From: Mediterraneibacter catenae
Lineage (GTDB): Bacteria > Bacillota > Clostridia > Lachnospirales > Lachnospiraceae
Direction of reading: 5' to 3'
DNA length: 64,000 bases
Assembly: GCF_008691045.1 (NCBI RefSeq)
Contig: NZ_VMSO01000002.1
Coordinates: 248,001 to 312,000, forward strand
The position numbers were made by a program, and so were the translations under genes. A model generated the notes under the pieces. The model was not told where the DNA came from and searched no databases. It was given only the letters and a program-made list of their open reading frames with translations. Shown one piece after another: positions 50,312 to 60,108 of the stretch. The first letter of the stretch is position 1. Each line of letters starts with the position of its first letter.

Positions 50312-50902
50312 ATGCAGGAATTACTTTTGATCGCAGTTGGCTCTGCGTTCGTTAATAACGTTGTACTTAGTCAGTTCCTTGGAATCTGTCCGTTCCTCGG
50401 CGTTTCCAAAAACGTCAAGACAGCAGCCGGAATGGGCGGCGCTGTGGTGTTCGTCATCACGATCGCATCTTTTGTAACCGGACTAATCTACAAATTTATC
50501 CTCGGCAATCCGAACATCATGGGCGGCGAGCTCGAGTATCTGAATACGATTGTATTCATCCTTGTCATCGCAGCGCTGGTACAGTTTGTCGAGATGTTCT
50601 TAAAGAAGTCCATGCCGTCGCTCTATAATGCACTCGGCGTATATCTGCCCCTCATCACAACAAACTGTGCGGTTCTCGGCGTAGCGCTGACGAACGTAGA
50701 GAGCGGATACGGACTGCTTACAGGAGTTGTAAATGGATTTGCAACAGCAGTCGGATTCCTTGTATCTATCGTACTTATGGCAGGTATCCGTGAAAAAACA
50801 GAGCACAATGATATACCAGAATCCTTTAAGGGAACACCGATCGTACTCGTGACAGCTGGCCTGATGGCGATTTCGTTCTTCGGATTCTCAGGATTGATAT
50901 AG
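50312..50902 (+). CDS. rnfA: Rnf complex subunit A
   Basis: 196 aa polytopic NqrE/RnfA-family subunit (NNVVLSQFLGICPFLGVSK, LPLITTNCAVLGVALTNVE). The ATG directly follows the rnfE stop codon. With RnfE it holds a membrane-embedded [2Fe-2S] cluster in known Rnf complexes; the Cys in GICPFLG and TNCAVLG fit that role. Confidence 0.95.
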   Translation: MQELLLIAVGSAFVNNVVLSQFLGICPFLGVSKNVKTAAGMGGAVVFVITIASFVTGLIYKFILGNPNIMGGELEYLNTIVFILVIAALVQFVEMFLKKSMPSLYNALGVYLPLITTNCAVLGVALTNVESGYGLLTGVVNGFATAVGFLVSIVLMAGIREKTEHNDIPESFKGTPIVLVTAGLMAISFFGFSGLI

Positions 50903-50915
50903 GAGGAAAGATGAT

Positions 50916-51710
50916 ATGAGTATTATGGGAATTATTCTGGCCGTCGTTGTAGTAGGCGGTACCGGACTGTTCATCGGCATCTTCCTCGGAGTCTCTGATA
51001 AGGCTTTTGCAGTAGAAACTGATGAGCGAGAAGAAGCTATTCTGGATATTCTGCCCGGCAACAACTGCGGCGGATGCGGATATGCGGGATGTTCCGGACT
51101 TGCAGCAGCAATCGTAGCCGGCGAGGCTGAAGTGGGCGGATGTCCGGTTGGCGGAGCTCCTGTTGCAGAAAAAATCGGCGCTATCATGGGCGTGGATGCG
51201 TCCGCACAGGAAAGACAGGTTGCATTTGTAAAGTGTGCCGGTACCTGCGAAAAGGCAAAGACAGAATATGAATATCACGGCATAAAAGACTGTGTCATGG
51301 CAAGCCAGATGCAGGACGGCGGCGCAAAAGGCTGCGCATACGGATGTCTTGGATACGGTTCCTGTGTAACCGCATGCCCGTTTGATGCGATACATGTTGT
51401 AGACGGTATCGCGGTCGTAGATAAAGAAGCATGTAAAGCCTGCGGAAAATGCGTGGCTGCATGTCCAAAACATTTGATCGAACTGATTCCGTATAAACAG
51501 CAGACATTTGTTCAGTGTAACTCCAACGAAAAAGGTAAAGCACTCATGAGCGTCTGTGAAGTAGGATGTATCGGCTGCCGCCTCTGCGAGAAGAACTGCG
51601 AGGCAGGCGCAATCACAGTCAACAACTTCCTTGCGCATATTGACGCAGATAAATGTACAAACTGCGGCGTGTGCGCAGAAAAATGCCCGAGGAAGATCAT
51701 CAAAATGTAA
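50916..51710 (+). CDS. rnfB: Rnf complex subunit B, ferredoxin-like
   Basis: 264 aa. N-terminal membrane helix, then the RnfB cluster motif in NNCGGCGYAGCSGLA and later Cys (GGCPVGG), and a series of ferredoxin motifs: CVTACPFDAI, CKACGKCVAACPKH, CIGCRLCEKNCEAGAI and CTNCGVCAEKCPRK. It receives electrons from reduced ferredoxin. The stop codon TAA is directly adjacent to the left end of the second structured repeat. Confidence 0.95.
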   Translation: MSIMGIILAVVVVGGTGLFIGIFLGVSDKAFAVETDEREEAILDILPGNNCGGCGYAGCSGLAAAIVAGEAEVGGCPVGGAPVAEKIGAIMGVDASAQERQVAFVKCAGTCEKAKTEYEYHGIKDCVMASQMQDGGAKGCAYGCLGYGSCVTACPFDAIHVVDGIAVVDKEACKACGKCVAACPKHLIELIPYKQQTFVQCNSNEKGKALMSVCEVGCIGCRLCEKNCEAGAITVNNFLAHIDADKCTNCGVCAEKCPRKIIKM

Positions 51711-52394
51711 ATTCCGGATTTATCTGACTGAGAAAGAGTCCGCCGGGAGGTATGTATTGTTATCGCACACGTTTTCACTCGGTCGCGGCGTAGCGGTACA
51801 TAAGAGCGCAGAAGACGCGCTCTAAGTGCCGACGCCGCTCCAACGGTGCGTACACAATACATACCTCCCGGCTGCTTTCTTTCCCATCCCGAAAATCGAA
51901 TTCCAAACAGAAGGAACAAAGCCGGATCTTTTTCGACTAAGATTCCTTTTCTATCGATAAGCAGAAAAGATTCTGCAAATAAATGTTGAACTATCAATCG
52001 TTACGATGAGGCTCCCATCTCTTCTGGTTTGTATGAGGATTTATCGAACTGGCTTATGGACGAGAAAGAGCAGAAAAGCAGGCAGATACAGCCGATCTGA
52101 TGCACATTCCGCGGACAGAGGAAGATTGATTCCGGCGACTTTGGAAGAATATTAGAGGAACTTAAAAGCAGGACGATTGCGTTAATCGATCAAACGGAGG
52201 TGTCTGACCTTTGGGAGTTCTCCGTTTGATCGATTTGTATTTAGCACTCGTCCTGCTTTGCTAGTTCCTGTTATATTCTGTAACCGGAGCCGGAATCACT
52301 CTTCCTCCGTCCGTGGATACGTGAATTGTCTGTGCTGTATCAATCTGTTTTTTGCTGTTTTTTAATTATGAGCCTGTACGATAAATCCGGAATT
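51710..52394 (-). repeat. TIR-bounded structured repeat, copy 2 (MITE-like)
   Basis: 685 bases with terminal inverted repeats AATTCCGGATTTATC and GATAAATCCGGAATT, inverted relative to copy 1 at 36468-36940. The central hairpin stem is AATCGATCAAACGGAG (52184-52199) with its complement at 52220-52235; the stem differs completely from copy 1 but the loop is shared (reading the minus strand: AACTCCCAAAGGTCAGACA). It also has an extra 127-base hairpin module (51745-51871) with CCGGGAGGTATGTATTGT arms, absent in copy 1. No gene seen. It fills the gap between rnfB and the convergent propeller gene. Confidence 0.8.
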
Positions 52395-52396
52395 CA

Positions 52397-54415
52397 TCAG
52401 AGAACGATATCATCTACTTTCTGGAAACCATCCATCGCAAAGGACTCCACCATATTCCCGTTCACCAGATAGAACCGGTCGCCTGCATACTGTCCGCGGA
52501 CATTTCCGTATAATGGCAGTTCTCTTGAAAATACTTCCCTGAATCCGTCGTCATCATAGGTGAAGATAAAGTATTCGCATACATCACCGTAGGCCATAAA
52601 TCCGAAAAGGTTCTTTTCCACATCCACAAAGACTGATTTATAATTATATCCCACATCTGTTCCGTACATATCCTCCAGTACATAATTCTCTGTTTCTTTT
52701 ACATCGGACGGATCAGATACATCGAACATGGATACTTTTACCCCTTCCGTTGTCACGCCCTCTTCATCTACATCCATTCCGATCCCGAGCAGCAGACCGT
52801 CGCCATAGGGATGAAGGTATTCGGAAAATCCGGGGATCTTCAGTTCTCCTATGATTTCAGGATCTGCAGGATCAGAGAGATCTACGGAGAAGAGCGGGTC
52901 GACCTGTTTAAATGTCACAAAGTATCCTGTCTCCCCCATAAAGCGGGCTGAATATATACTTTCATCCTTCGCAAGGTCATGGATTTCTCCGGTGATCTCC
53001 AGATTTTCATCCAGCACATAGAGTGAATTGCTGTCTTCCTGCTCAGCCCCGCTGAAGAAATCCGCAAGCCCTGTGAGCCCGCTGCCGCTGACCTGGCTGA
53101 CCGTTGTCACGAGCCTGAGATATCCGTTATATTCATCAATGCTGAATGAATCCTTCAGTGTTCCGTCCACTTTTGTCTGAGCCACGCCCCGCAGGATGCC
53201 GTCTTTATAGGCTACCTTGCGGATGGAAGTCTGCGTGACATCTGCATCATCCTGCCCGTACCAGCTCTCTGTTATATAGATATTTTCTGTGCTTACATAA
53301 CATATTCCGCTGCTGCCGAACACTGCGATGCTGTCCGCCTTTTCTGCTGGATCGTCCAGTGAGATTGATGAGATCACTGTATACTGACTGCCCATCTGTC
53401 TCTGCGGCATATAGATGTCTGATGCCTCGATCATGTTTCCCTGCACTTCAGGAATATATGCATGTGTATCCTCGCGTGCCGCGGCCATATCTGCGTAGAA
53501 ATTGCTGATCACATATACATACCCGTCTCTCACACGCATCGTATTATAATATCCGCTCTGGGAAATGTTCCCGGCTTTCACCGGATTTGTCCGGTCACTT
53601 ATATCATAAATCACTGCACATGTATAATCTCTGTAAGCGCCGGCATAACCATTTTCTCCGCAGCCGTATTCAGTCCGCGTATACAATATGGCAAGCCTGT
53701 CATCCTGCACGTAAAGTTCTGCCACATAACAGTCGTCCGCCAGACGGATTTCCGACAGTTCTTCCATCTCTGCCGACTCGATCCCGACAATCTCGACAGT
53801 CTGTCCATTCACGATATAAAGGCAGCCGCCGTCGGTCTTTACAATATCTGCTTCACCGACTCCTTCCTCTCTCACATTGGTATCAGAATACGAATTGCCG
53901 GCATTGCCCTGCGACGATACCCCGGCGCCGTCTGTACTGCTTGCGGATGCACCCGTATCGGCTGCTGATTCCGTCTCCGCCGTGAAACCGAACCCATCGG
54001 CAGTTCCATCCTGCTCTCGTTCTGCCTGTATATATTCATATATCTCGTCGTAATCTTCGGCCGAAGCAATCAGGTTCTCGCCCGAGCCCTCCTCTCCGGC
54101 TGACGCACTGTTCGCTGTCCCCGCATCTTCTGATCCCCCGGCTCCTGCCGCACTGCCCGCCGAGCCGGATGACATATCCGCCGCCCCCGGATTTCCACTG
54201 AAGAAATGCGTATATCCGCCAGCAATCCCCACAGCAACGCACAGACACGCCGCTGCCGCAGCGGCAATATATGCTCTCCTGAGTTTTCGTTTCTTCGCTG
54301 TCTTCACTGCCTCAAGCTTTTTCTCCATAGCATCCGGGTGGATTGACGCCGGGATGCCCGTGTCTTCCGCCATAGAACGAATAAGCTCTTCTAATTTCTT
54401 TTCCCGATCTTCCAT
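52397..54415 (-). CDS. Membrane-anchored beta-propeller protein, probable anti-sigma partner
   Basis: About 672 aa: cytoplasmic N-terminus (EDREKKLEELIRSMAEDTG), one membrane helix (AYIAAAAAACLCVAVGIAGG), a low-complexity Ser/Gly/Ala linker at about 88-185, then a secreted beta-propeller domain of the type distantly related to WD-40 (COG4880-like). The ATG at 54415 is six bases after GAGGAGG; ATG 54421 abuts it. It lies directly downstream of an ECF sigma gene, so it is a likely anti-sigma factor or regulated product. Its outer propeller could sense a ligand. Confidence 0.8.
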   Translation of the reverse strand: MEDREKKLEELIRSMAEDTGIPASIHPDAMEKKLEAVKTAKKRKLRRAYIAAAAAACLCVAVGIAGGYTHFFSGNPGAADMSSGSAGSAAGAGGSEDAGTANSASAGEEGSGENLIASAEDYDEIYEYIQAEREQDGTADGFGFTAETESAADTGASASSTDGAGVSSQGNAGNSYSDTNVREEGVGEADIVKTDGGCLYIVNGQTVEIVGIESAEMEELSEIRLADDCYVAELYVQDDRLAILYTRTEYGCGENGYAGAYRDYTCAVIYDISDRTNPVKAGNISQSGYYNTMRVRDGYVYVISNFYADMAAAREDTHAYIPEVQGNMIEASDIYMPQRQMGSQYTVISSISLDDPAEKADSIAVFGSSGICYVSTENIYITESWYGQDDADVTQTSIRKVAYKDGILRGVAQTKVDGTLKDSFSIDEYNGYLRLVTTVSQVSGSGLTGLADFFSGAEQEDSNSLYVLDENLEITGEIHDLAKDESIYSARFMGETGYFVTFKQVDPLFSVDLSDPADPEIIGELKIPGFSEYLHPYGDGLLLGIGMDVDEEGVTTEGVKVSMFDVSDPSDVKETENYVLEDMYGTDVGYNYKSVFVDVEKNLFGFMAYGDVCEYFIFTYDDDGFREVFSRELPLYGNVRGQYAGDRFYLVNGNMVESFAMDGFQKVDDIVL

Positions 54416-54438
54416 ATCCATCCTCCTCTCAGCCCGCA

Positions 54439-54993
54439 CTACACTTCCGGTTCAATGATCTTTCTCATCTTCTCCAGTGCCCGCTTTTTCTTCGACCGGA
54501 CGGTAGCTGGATTATACCCTGTCATCCTGCCGATCTCATCACTCTGGTAACCGCCGAATATAGAGAATGCAACGATAATGCGTTCGTCTTCATCAAGCAT
54601 TCCGAACGCCTCCCTGACATCATGCTGTCCTGCATAATCAGGTTCGCTGCAAAGTTTCTTCTCCATCTCCGGACTTTCACCATTCTGGGAATCCGCCCCT
54701 GTCCTTCTCCGCTGTTCCCGCAGGATTCTTCTGCACTGGTTGTTCAGTATCGTGAACATCCAGCTTTTGAAAGACTCGTCCTTTCTCAGCTGCTTCATCT
54801 TTTCCCATGCGATCATCACCGTCTCGCTCACAGCATCTTCGGCGTCCTGACGGTGACGTATCGTATACAGGGCAAACTTATACAATTCCGTATAGATTCC
54901 GGCATATAATCTGGAGAACGCTTTGACATCTCCCCTTTTTGCCCGCCTTATCAGCTGCAGCTCTTCCTGCGGCTCATTCCCGTTTCCGTTCAT
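54439..54993 (-). CDS. ECF-type RNA polymerase sigma factor
   Basis: About 184 aa: region 2 (KAFSRLYAGIYTELYKFALY, DAEDAVSETVMIAWEKMKQL), a linker rich in Arg, and region 4 (LDEDERIIVAFSIFGGYQSDEIGRM, NPATVRSKKKRALEKMR). ATG 54993 follows GAGAGGAGGG. It is followed after 23 bases by the membrane-anchored propeller gene, as in sigma/anti-sigma units. It is not closely similar to the ECF sigma at 42346. Confidence 0.9.
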   Translation of the reverse strand: MNGNGNEPQEELQLIRRAKRGDVKAFSRLYAGIYTELYKFALYTIRHRQDAEDAVSETVMIAWEKMKQLRKDESFKSWMFTILNNQCRRILREQRRRTGADSQNGESPEMEKKLCSEPDYAGQHDVREAFGMLDEDERIIVAFSIFGGYQSDEIGRMTGYNPATVRSKKKRALEKMRKIIEPEV

Positions 54994-55116
54994 CCGCAGC
55001 CCTCCTCTCACCCAATTGTCAGATAACAATTCAACTATAACATTTCCTGCCTGTCATGTAGTATTTTCCTGTTTTATATTAGAGTCAGATCAGGCTCTTT
55101 TTGTTGCACGAAAAAA

Positions 55117-55138
55117 GGCAGACCTCAAAAAGTCTGCC
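55117..55138 (-). terminator. Intrinsic terminator of the pyridoxamine kinase gene
   Basis: On the minus strand, GGCAGAC and GTCTGCC pair around an eight-base loop and are followed by six Ts. The stop codon (55125-55127) lies in the loop. Confidence 0.85.
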
Positions 55139-56012
55139 GTCCGTATTTGTCTCTGTTTTTCTCCCCGAGCATCCACAGATACTGTTCATAGTCCACACCG
55201 TCGTTTCGCGGTACTTCATTCCTGACCGAATCTGTAATCGCCCGTCCGATCATCTTCCCCGCAAGCTCCATCGACTCCGCAAGACTGTCTCCCCGGACCT
55301 TCCCCGCTGCAACCACCGAAGCGACGAGATCCCCTGTGCCGGAAAAGCTTTCCCCTATAAACGGCGCTGCCGAAAACGATGTTCCCTCTTTTGTCACTGC
55401 CAGATTTCCCATCATCTCCTGTCCGTTCTCTTGGTCAGTAAAGCGAATCCCTGTGACAAGCACTTCCTTCGTGCCTCCCGCCATCATATTTTTTGCCATC
55501 TGTTCCGCTACGGTCACAAGATGCTCTTCTGCCGTCAGCTCTTTGATCATCCTGTAATCCGTATCCGTCAGCAGACACAGCTCCGTCAGATTCGGTGTGA
55601 TAACATCAGCCCGCAGGGCCAGCTTCCTCATCTCAGTCTCCATCTCCGAAGTAAAGATTGAAAAGCGTCTCCCGTTATCTCCCATCACTGGATCCACCAG
55701 TAGAAAAGTATCCTTTTCATAAAATATATCAAGAAATTCGAACGTCTTCCTGATCTGATGTTCCCCGGACATAAATCCGGTATAGATACCATCGAAATGT
55801 ACCTGCATCTTCTCCCACTCTTTATAGATGTATTCCATCCGGTCTGTATAATCATCGCAGTAATAGCTCGGATACCCTGTCTGTGCACTTAAAACCGCTG
55901 TCGGAAGAGGACACGGCTGTACTCCCATAGCTGCGATTGTCGAGATTGCAGCCGTGAGAGAACATTTTCCAAATCCTGAAAGGTCATTGATCACTGCTAT
56001 CTTCTTTGTCAT
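55125..56012 (-). CDS. Pyridoxamine/pyridoxal kinase
   Basis: A 295-aa ribokinase-fold kinase of the PdxY/PdxK type: VINDLSGFGKCSLTAAIS, LVDPVMGDNGRRF, PNLTELCLLTD, GESFSGTGDLVASVV. Converts pyridoxal or pyridoxamine to the 5'-phosphate. ATG 56012 is preferred (AGGAAG upstream). It is the likely chromosomal housekeeping copy; a diverged paralogue is on element A at 19825-20664. Confidence 0.9.
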   Translation of the reverse strand: MTKKIAVINDLSGFGKCSLTAAISTIAAMGVQPCPLPTAVLSAQTGYPSYYCDDYTDRMEYIYKEWEKMQVHFDGIYTGFMSGEHQIRKTFEFLDIFYEKDTFLLVDPVMGDNGRRFSIFTSEMETEMRKLALRADVITPNLTELCLLTDTDYRMIKELTAEEHLVTVAEQMAKNMMAGGTKEVLVTGIRFTDQENGQEMMGNLAVTKEGTSFSAAPFIGESFSGTGDLVASVVAAGKVRGDSLAESMELAGKMIGRAITDSVRNEVPRNDGVDYEQYLWMLGEKNRDKYGRQTF

Positions 56013-56125
56013 ATCTTTCTTCCTGCTTTCTCTGTTTTCGTCTTCGGTCAATGATACCATGTGTCAGACCGTGTCAAAACAGCCAGTTTTTCTGTTTTTG
56101 AACAGTCCACAATTATAAGAAAAGA

Positions 56126-56150
56126 ATCCGGAGTCACCCGGATTTCTTTT
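56126..56150. terminator. Terminator-like hairpin after the GH13 gene
   Basis: ATCCGG and CCGGAT pair around a six-base loop, with TTCTTTT on both strands. It is downstream of the minus-strand amylase gene. Confidence 0.55.
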
Positions 56151-56183
56151 TCTTCTGAATCTCTTTCTATTATTTGATCTCGA

Positions 56184-58247
56184 TCATACAGAGCCGCTAT
56201 TCCATTCCGATCTGACAGGTTTTAACACTGCAGCCGAATGCCTTCCCATATTGATCACGATTTCTCCGTTCTCTACGATATACTCATCATACGCCGTCGT
56301 ATAGCCTTCTTCGTACGTGTAGATCAGACGCTTCATCCGGCCTTCTTTGTGTACACCCGAGAGCCATACAGGTACTGTGATCTGCTTTAATTCCTTACTG
56401 TTGTTGAGCACTACCACAATCTGCTCGTCTCCCTGGAACCTCGCATATGCCAGAACATTATAATCTGAATATAACAGTTTTACGGATCCTTTTCTGAGAG
56501 GCTTTTCTTCTTTATGTATCCGTATCATTTCTTTATGGAACTCAAGAAGTTCTTTATTCTCTCTGCCCCACGGGTATGTCCGTCTGTTATCCGGATCTGT
56601 AAAGCCGCACAGTCCGACCTCATCGCCGTAATAGATCGTCGGCGCTCCTACCCAGGTCATCTGAACTGTCACAGCTTCACGCATGACCGCATGATTGATT
56701 CCCTCCTCTGCTGCTTTCGCACCGACATGTTCTGCACGCCCTACAATATGATTGGTACGTGTCAGGAATCTTGAATGATCGTGATTTGACAGTTCATTCA
56801 TCGCCACCTGAAGCGACGGAGTGAGCATACTTGCCATAAAGTGGCGCATCGCCCCCACAAAGTTATCCGGATTCCCCCACAGATCAGTTCGCCGCTCGTC
56901 GCTGTGCTTCTCCATCCCCGTGAGGAACCAGGTCAGCGGCTCCATGAAAGCATCATAATTCATAACACTGTCCCACTCGTCCCCCTGAAGCCACTCGATA
57001 GGGTCTCCATAGTGTTCCGCCAGGATCAGTGCGTCCGGATTCGCTTCTTTTACTTCTTTTCTGAATCGTTTCCAGAACATGTGATTATATTCGTTACTGC
57101 AGCCGAGATCGGCAGCCACATCCAGACGCCATCCGTCCACATTGTACGGAGGGGAAACCCATTTCTTTCCTATATCCATTATATATTGCTCAAGTTCCGG
57201 CGAATCCTCATATGCAAGCTTTGGCAGGGTATCGTGTCCCCACCATCCGTCATAGCTCCCGTTGTACGGCCATGCCTCATTACGGTCATCATGAAAATGG
57301 AAAAAATCCCTGTAAGGACTGTCCGCACTTACATATGCACCCTTCGGATATTCCGGCTGAGGCTCATAGATGCGTTCACGGTCCAGCCATTTGTTAAACG
57401 ATCCACAGTGATTGAACACACCGTCAAGGATCACTCGCATCCCGCGTCTGTGCATCTCTTCCACAAGCTTTGCAAACAACTCATTGCTTGCCTCGAGGTT
57501 GCGGATATCTCCCACCCGCTTCTGATATTTCGTGGCATGGATATTATCCTGCGCCCCCGCCGGCAGAGCCTCGCCTCCGTCAGCAACGATCTTTCCGTAA
57601 TGAGGATCAATATAATCATAATCCTGAATATCGTATTTATGGTTGGATGGTGAGACAAACAGCGGATTAAAATATATCACTTCTATCCCCAGATCCTGAA
57701 GATAGTCCAGCTTATCCATAACCCCCTGAAGATCCCCGCCATAGAAATTGCGGATATCAAGTGCCTCCGGCACCTGATTCCACTCCTTCACTCTCTTAGT
57801 TGGCGCTCCAATATAGATATATTCTGCATCTTCTACATCATTTGACGGATCCCCGTTGCAGAATCGATCCACGAAGATCTGATACATAACCGCACCTTTT
57901 GCCCATTCCGGCGTCTTGAATCCCGGAACAACCGTATAGGCATAATAATCTTCTCTATGGTCAGAGACACCGTACCGGTTATAATACCAAAGCTGTTCTC
58001 CACTTTTTATCTCAAAGGAATAATGGAAAGGTTCCGTTCCGAGCTGCCATTCGATCTCATAAAAATCGAACTCGTCACCGGCTGATATCTTCCACATCGA
58101 ATAGCTGCGGTCGCCCGTAAGCAGTTTTACTTCCTCTACGTCATTGTGTGCCGTCCTGAATTTCAGTACGATCTTCTCATTTACGTCCGGTTCGGCAGGG
58201 ATCACATAATCCTGCGTACCATCGCAGAACAGCGCTTCTCTGTTCAT
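56184..58247 (-). CDS. GH13 alpha-glucan hydrolase (neopullulanase/cyclomaltodextrinase type)
   Basis: About 687 aa, cytoplasmic (no signal peptide). An N-terminal CBM34-like domain (1-120) is followed by the GH13 barrel: DIRNFYGGDLQGVMDKLDYL, VILDGVFNHCG, VDGWRLDVAADLG (nucleophile Asp), ALILAEHYGDP (acid Glu) and ELSNHDHSRFLTR (third Asp). It would cleave maltodextrins, cyclodextrins or pullulan fragments after uptake. ATG 58247 follows GGAGG; it begins four bases after ftsH ends, so it is in that operon. Confidence 0.93.
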   Translation of the reverse strand: MNREALFCDGTQDYVIPAEPDVNEKIVLKFRTAHNDVEEVKLLTGDRSYSMWKISAGDEFDFYEIEWQLGTEPFHYSFEIKSGEQLWYYNRYGVSDHREDYYAYTVVPGFKTPEWAKGAVMYQIFVDRFCNGDPSNDVEDAEYIYIGAPTKRVKEWNQVPEALDIRNFYGGDLQGVMDKLDYLQDLGIEVIYFNPLFVSPSNHKYDIQDYDYIDPHYGKIVADGGEALPAGAQDNIHATKYQKRVGDIRNLEASNELFAKLVEEMHRRGMRVILDGVFNHCGSFNKWLDRERIYEPQPEYPKGAYVSADSPYRDFFHFHDDRNEAWPYNGSYDGWWGHDTLPKLAYEDSPELEQYIMDIGKKWVSPPYNVDGWRLDVAADLGCSNEYNHMFWKRFRKEVKEANPDALILAEHYGDPIEWLQGDEWDSVMNYDAFMEPLTWFLTGMEKHSDERRTDLWGNPDNFVGAMRHFMASMLTPSLQVAMNELSNHDHSRFLTRTNHIVGRAEHVGAKAAEEGINHAVMREAVTVQMTWVGAPTIYYGDEVGLCGFTDPDNRRTYPWGRENKELLEFHKEMIRIHKEEKPLRKGSVKLLYSDYNVLAYARFQGDEQIVVVLNNSKELKQITVPVWLSGVHKEGRMKRLIYTYEEGYTTAYDEYIVENGEIVINMGRHSAAVLKPVRSEWNSGSV

Positions 58248-58251
58248 AACA

Positions 58252-60093
58252 TCATGCCTCCTCTTTTTGGCTGTCCTCAAACAAAGCTTCAAACTCGGCT
58301 CTTGTTATCTTCTCTTTCTCGAGCAGAAGTTTTGCACATGCATCCAGCACATCATGATGTTTCTGAATAATCGCACGCGCTTTCAGATAGCACTCGTCAA
58401 TGATTCTCTTCACTTCTTCATCTATCGTTCCCGCTACTTTCTCACCATAACCTCTAGAGGTATGTCCGAAGTCGCGTCCGATAAATACTTCATCACTGTC
58501 ATTGTCATAGTTGATCAGACCAAGCCTCTCGGACATACCGAACTTGGTGATCATTGATTTTGCGATTGCCGTCGCCTGTTTTATATCCTGGGAAGCCCCC
58601 GTAGTGATATCGTCAAATATCTCCTCTTCAGCTACGCGGCCTCCGAGCGATACTGTAATCTCCTGAAGCATATGGCCTTTCGTATTAAACATATCGTCCC
58701 TCTCCGGCAGGGGCATCGTGTATCCGCCTGCCCCTCCTGTCGGAATAATAGATACGCTGTATACAGGTCCCACGTCCGGCAGCACATGGAACAGAATCGC
58801 ATGACCTGCCTCATGATATGCCGTGATGCGCCGCTCTTTCTCGGATACGATACGGCTCTTCTTCTCAGGGCCGATACCTACTTTGACAAACGCATGACGG
58901 ATATCCTGCTGCAATATATATACTCTGTTGTCTTTTGCTGCAAGGATTGCCGCCTCATTCAGAAGGTTCTCCAGATCCGCACCTGTAAACCCTGCCGTTG
59001 TCTGGGCAATCTGTTTCAGATCCACGTCTTCTCCGAGTGGTTTGTTCCTTGCATGAACTTTAAGAATTTCCTCTCTTCCGCCTACATCCGGGCGTCCGAC
59101 GATAACATTGCGGTCGAATCGCCCCGGTCTTAAGATCGCCGGATCAAGAATATCCTTACGGTTCGTCGCCGCCATAACGATGATTCCTTCGTTCACGCCA
59201 AATCCATCCATCTCTACAAGAAGCTGGTTCAGCGTCTGCTCCCTCTCGTCATGTCCGCCGCCAAGTCCGCTCCCGCGCCGTCTTGCTACGGCATCGATCT
59301 CATCGATAAACACAATACACGGTGCATTTTTCTTTGCATCCTGGAACAGATCACGCACACGGGATGCGCCGACGCCCACAAACATCTCCACGAAGTCCGA
59401 TCCTGAAATACTGAAAAACGGAACTCCCGCCTCACCTGCAACTGCCTTTGCGAGCAGCGTTTTTCCGGTTCCCGGAGGTCCCTCAAGAAGAACTCCTTTC
59501 GGGATCCTTGCTCCTACCTGTACATATTTCTTCGGTGCCTTCAGAAAATCAACAATCTCCTCCAGCTCTTCTTTCTCCTCTTTGAGACCTGCCACATCCG
59601 CAAATGTCACTTTGATCTCATTCTGACTCGTCATCCGCGCACGGCTCTTACCGAAATTCATCGCTTTGGCATTGGCCCCGCCGCCCTGACGGTTCATCAG
59701 ATAAAAGATGAGCATCACGCCGGCCAGTGTGACCAGCACCGGGATCAGGATCGTCATAAATATAGAATCCTCCGGTATCGCCGACACGCCGTATACCACA
59801 TCATGTTCATCGAGCAGATCTTCCACGTCCTCTACGTTGGATACATTTACTGTCCTGGCCTCATTCTCATCTTTTAGCACGAATGACACCGTACCCGTGG
59901 GAACAGCTTTATTCTGATCGATGTATACATCCGTCACATTTTCCTGTTCAACCTGGGAAACAAAGTCTGTATACGTCATTTCCTGCCGGTGTACCTGCAT
60001 CCGGCTTGCCATCCAGAGCGCCGCTATCACGACCACAATAAACATAAGTATTGTAGAACCGCTGACGCCCCTGTATTTCCTGTTATTGTCCAA
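58252..60093 (-). CDS. ftsH: ATP-dependent zinc metalloprotease FtsH
   Basis: 613 aa. Two membrane helices (residues 12-29 and about 108-130) bound an outer loop, followed by the AAA domain ([51 protein letters not shown]) and the M41 protease domain with HEAGH in [15 protein letters not shown]. It degrades membrane and soluble regulatory proteins. The start is a TTG at 60093 with GGAAGGAG upstream. Conserved order tilS-hpt-ftsH. Confidence 0.96.
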   Translation of the reverse strand: MDNNRKYRGVSGSTILMFIVVVIAALWMASRMQVHRQEMTYTDFVSQVEQENVTDVYIDQNKAVPTGTVSFVLKDENEARTVNVSNVEDVEDLLDEHDVVYGVSAIPEDSIFMTILIPVLVTLAGVMLIFYLMNRQGGGANAKAMNFGKSRARMTSQNEIKVTFADVAGLKEEKEELEEIVDFLKAPKKYVQVGARIPKGVLLEGPPGTGKTLLAKAVAGEAGVPFFSISGSDFVEMFVGVGASRVRDLFQDAKKNAPCIVFIDEIDAVARRRGSGLGGGHDEREQTLNQLLVEMDGFGVNEGIIVMAATNRKDILDPAILRPGRFDRNVIVGRPDVGGREEILKVHARNKPLGEDVDLKQIAQTTAGFTGADLENLLNEAAILAAKDNRVYILQQDIRHAFVKVGIGPEKKSRIVSEKERRITAYHEAGHAILFHVLPDVGPVYSVSIIPTGGAGGYTMPLPERDDMFNTKGHMLQEITVSLGGRVAEEEIFDDITTGASQDIKQATAIAKSMITKFGMSERLGLINYDNDSDEVFIGRDFGHTSRGYGEKVAGTIDEEVKRIIDECYLKARAIIQKHHDVLDACAKLLLEKEKITRAEFEALFEDSQKEEA

Positions 60094-60108
60094 ACCTTAT
60101 GCTCCTTC

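Noticed and set aside
53462-53985. Plus-strand frames of 130-168 codons opposite the beta-propeller gene
   Set aside because: They lie fully antisense to a clear gene, and their sequence looks like a reverse-frame artefact rather than a protein.
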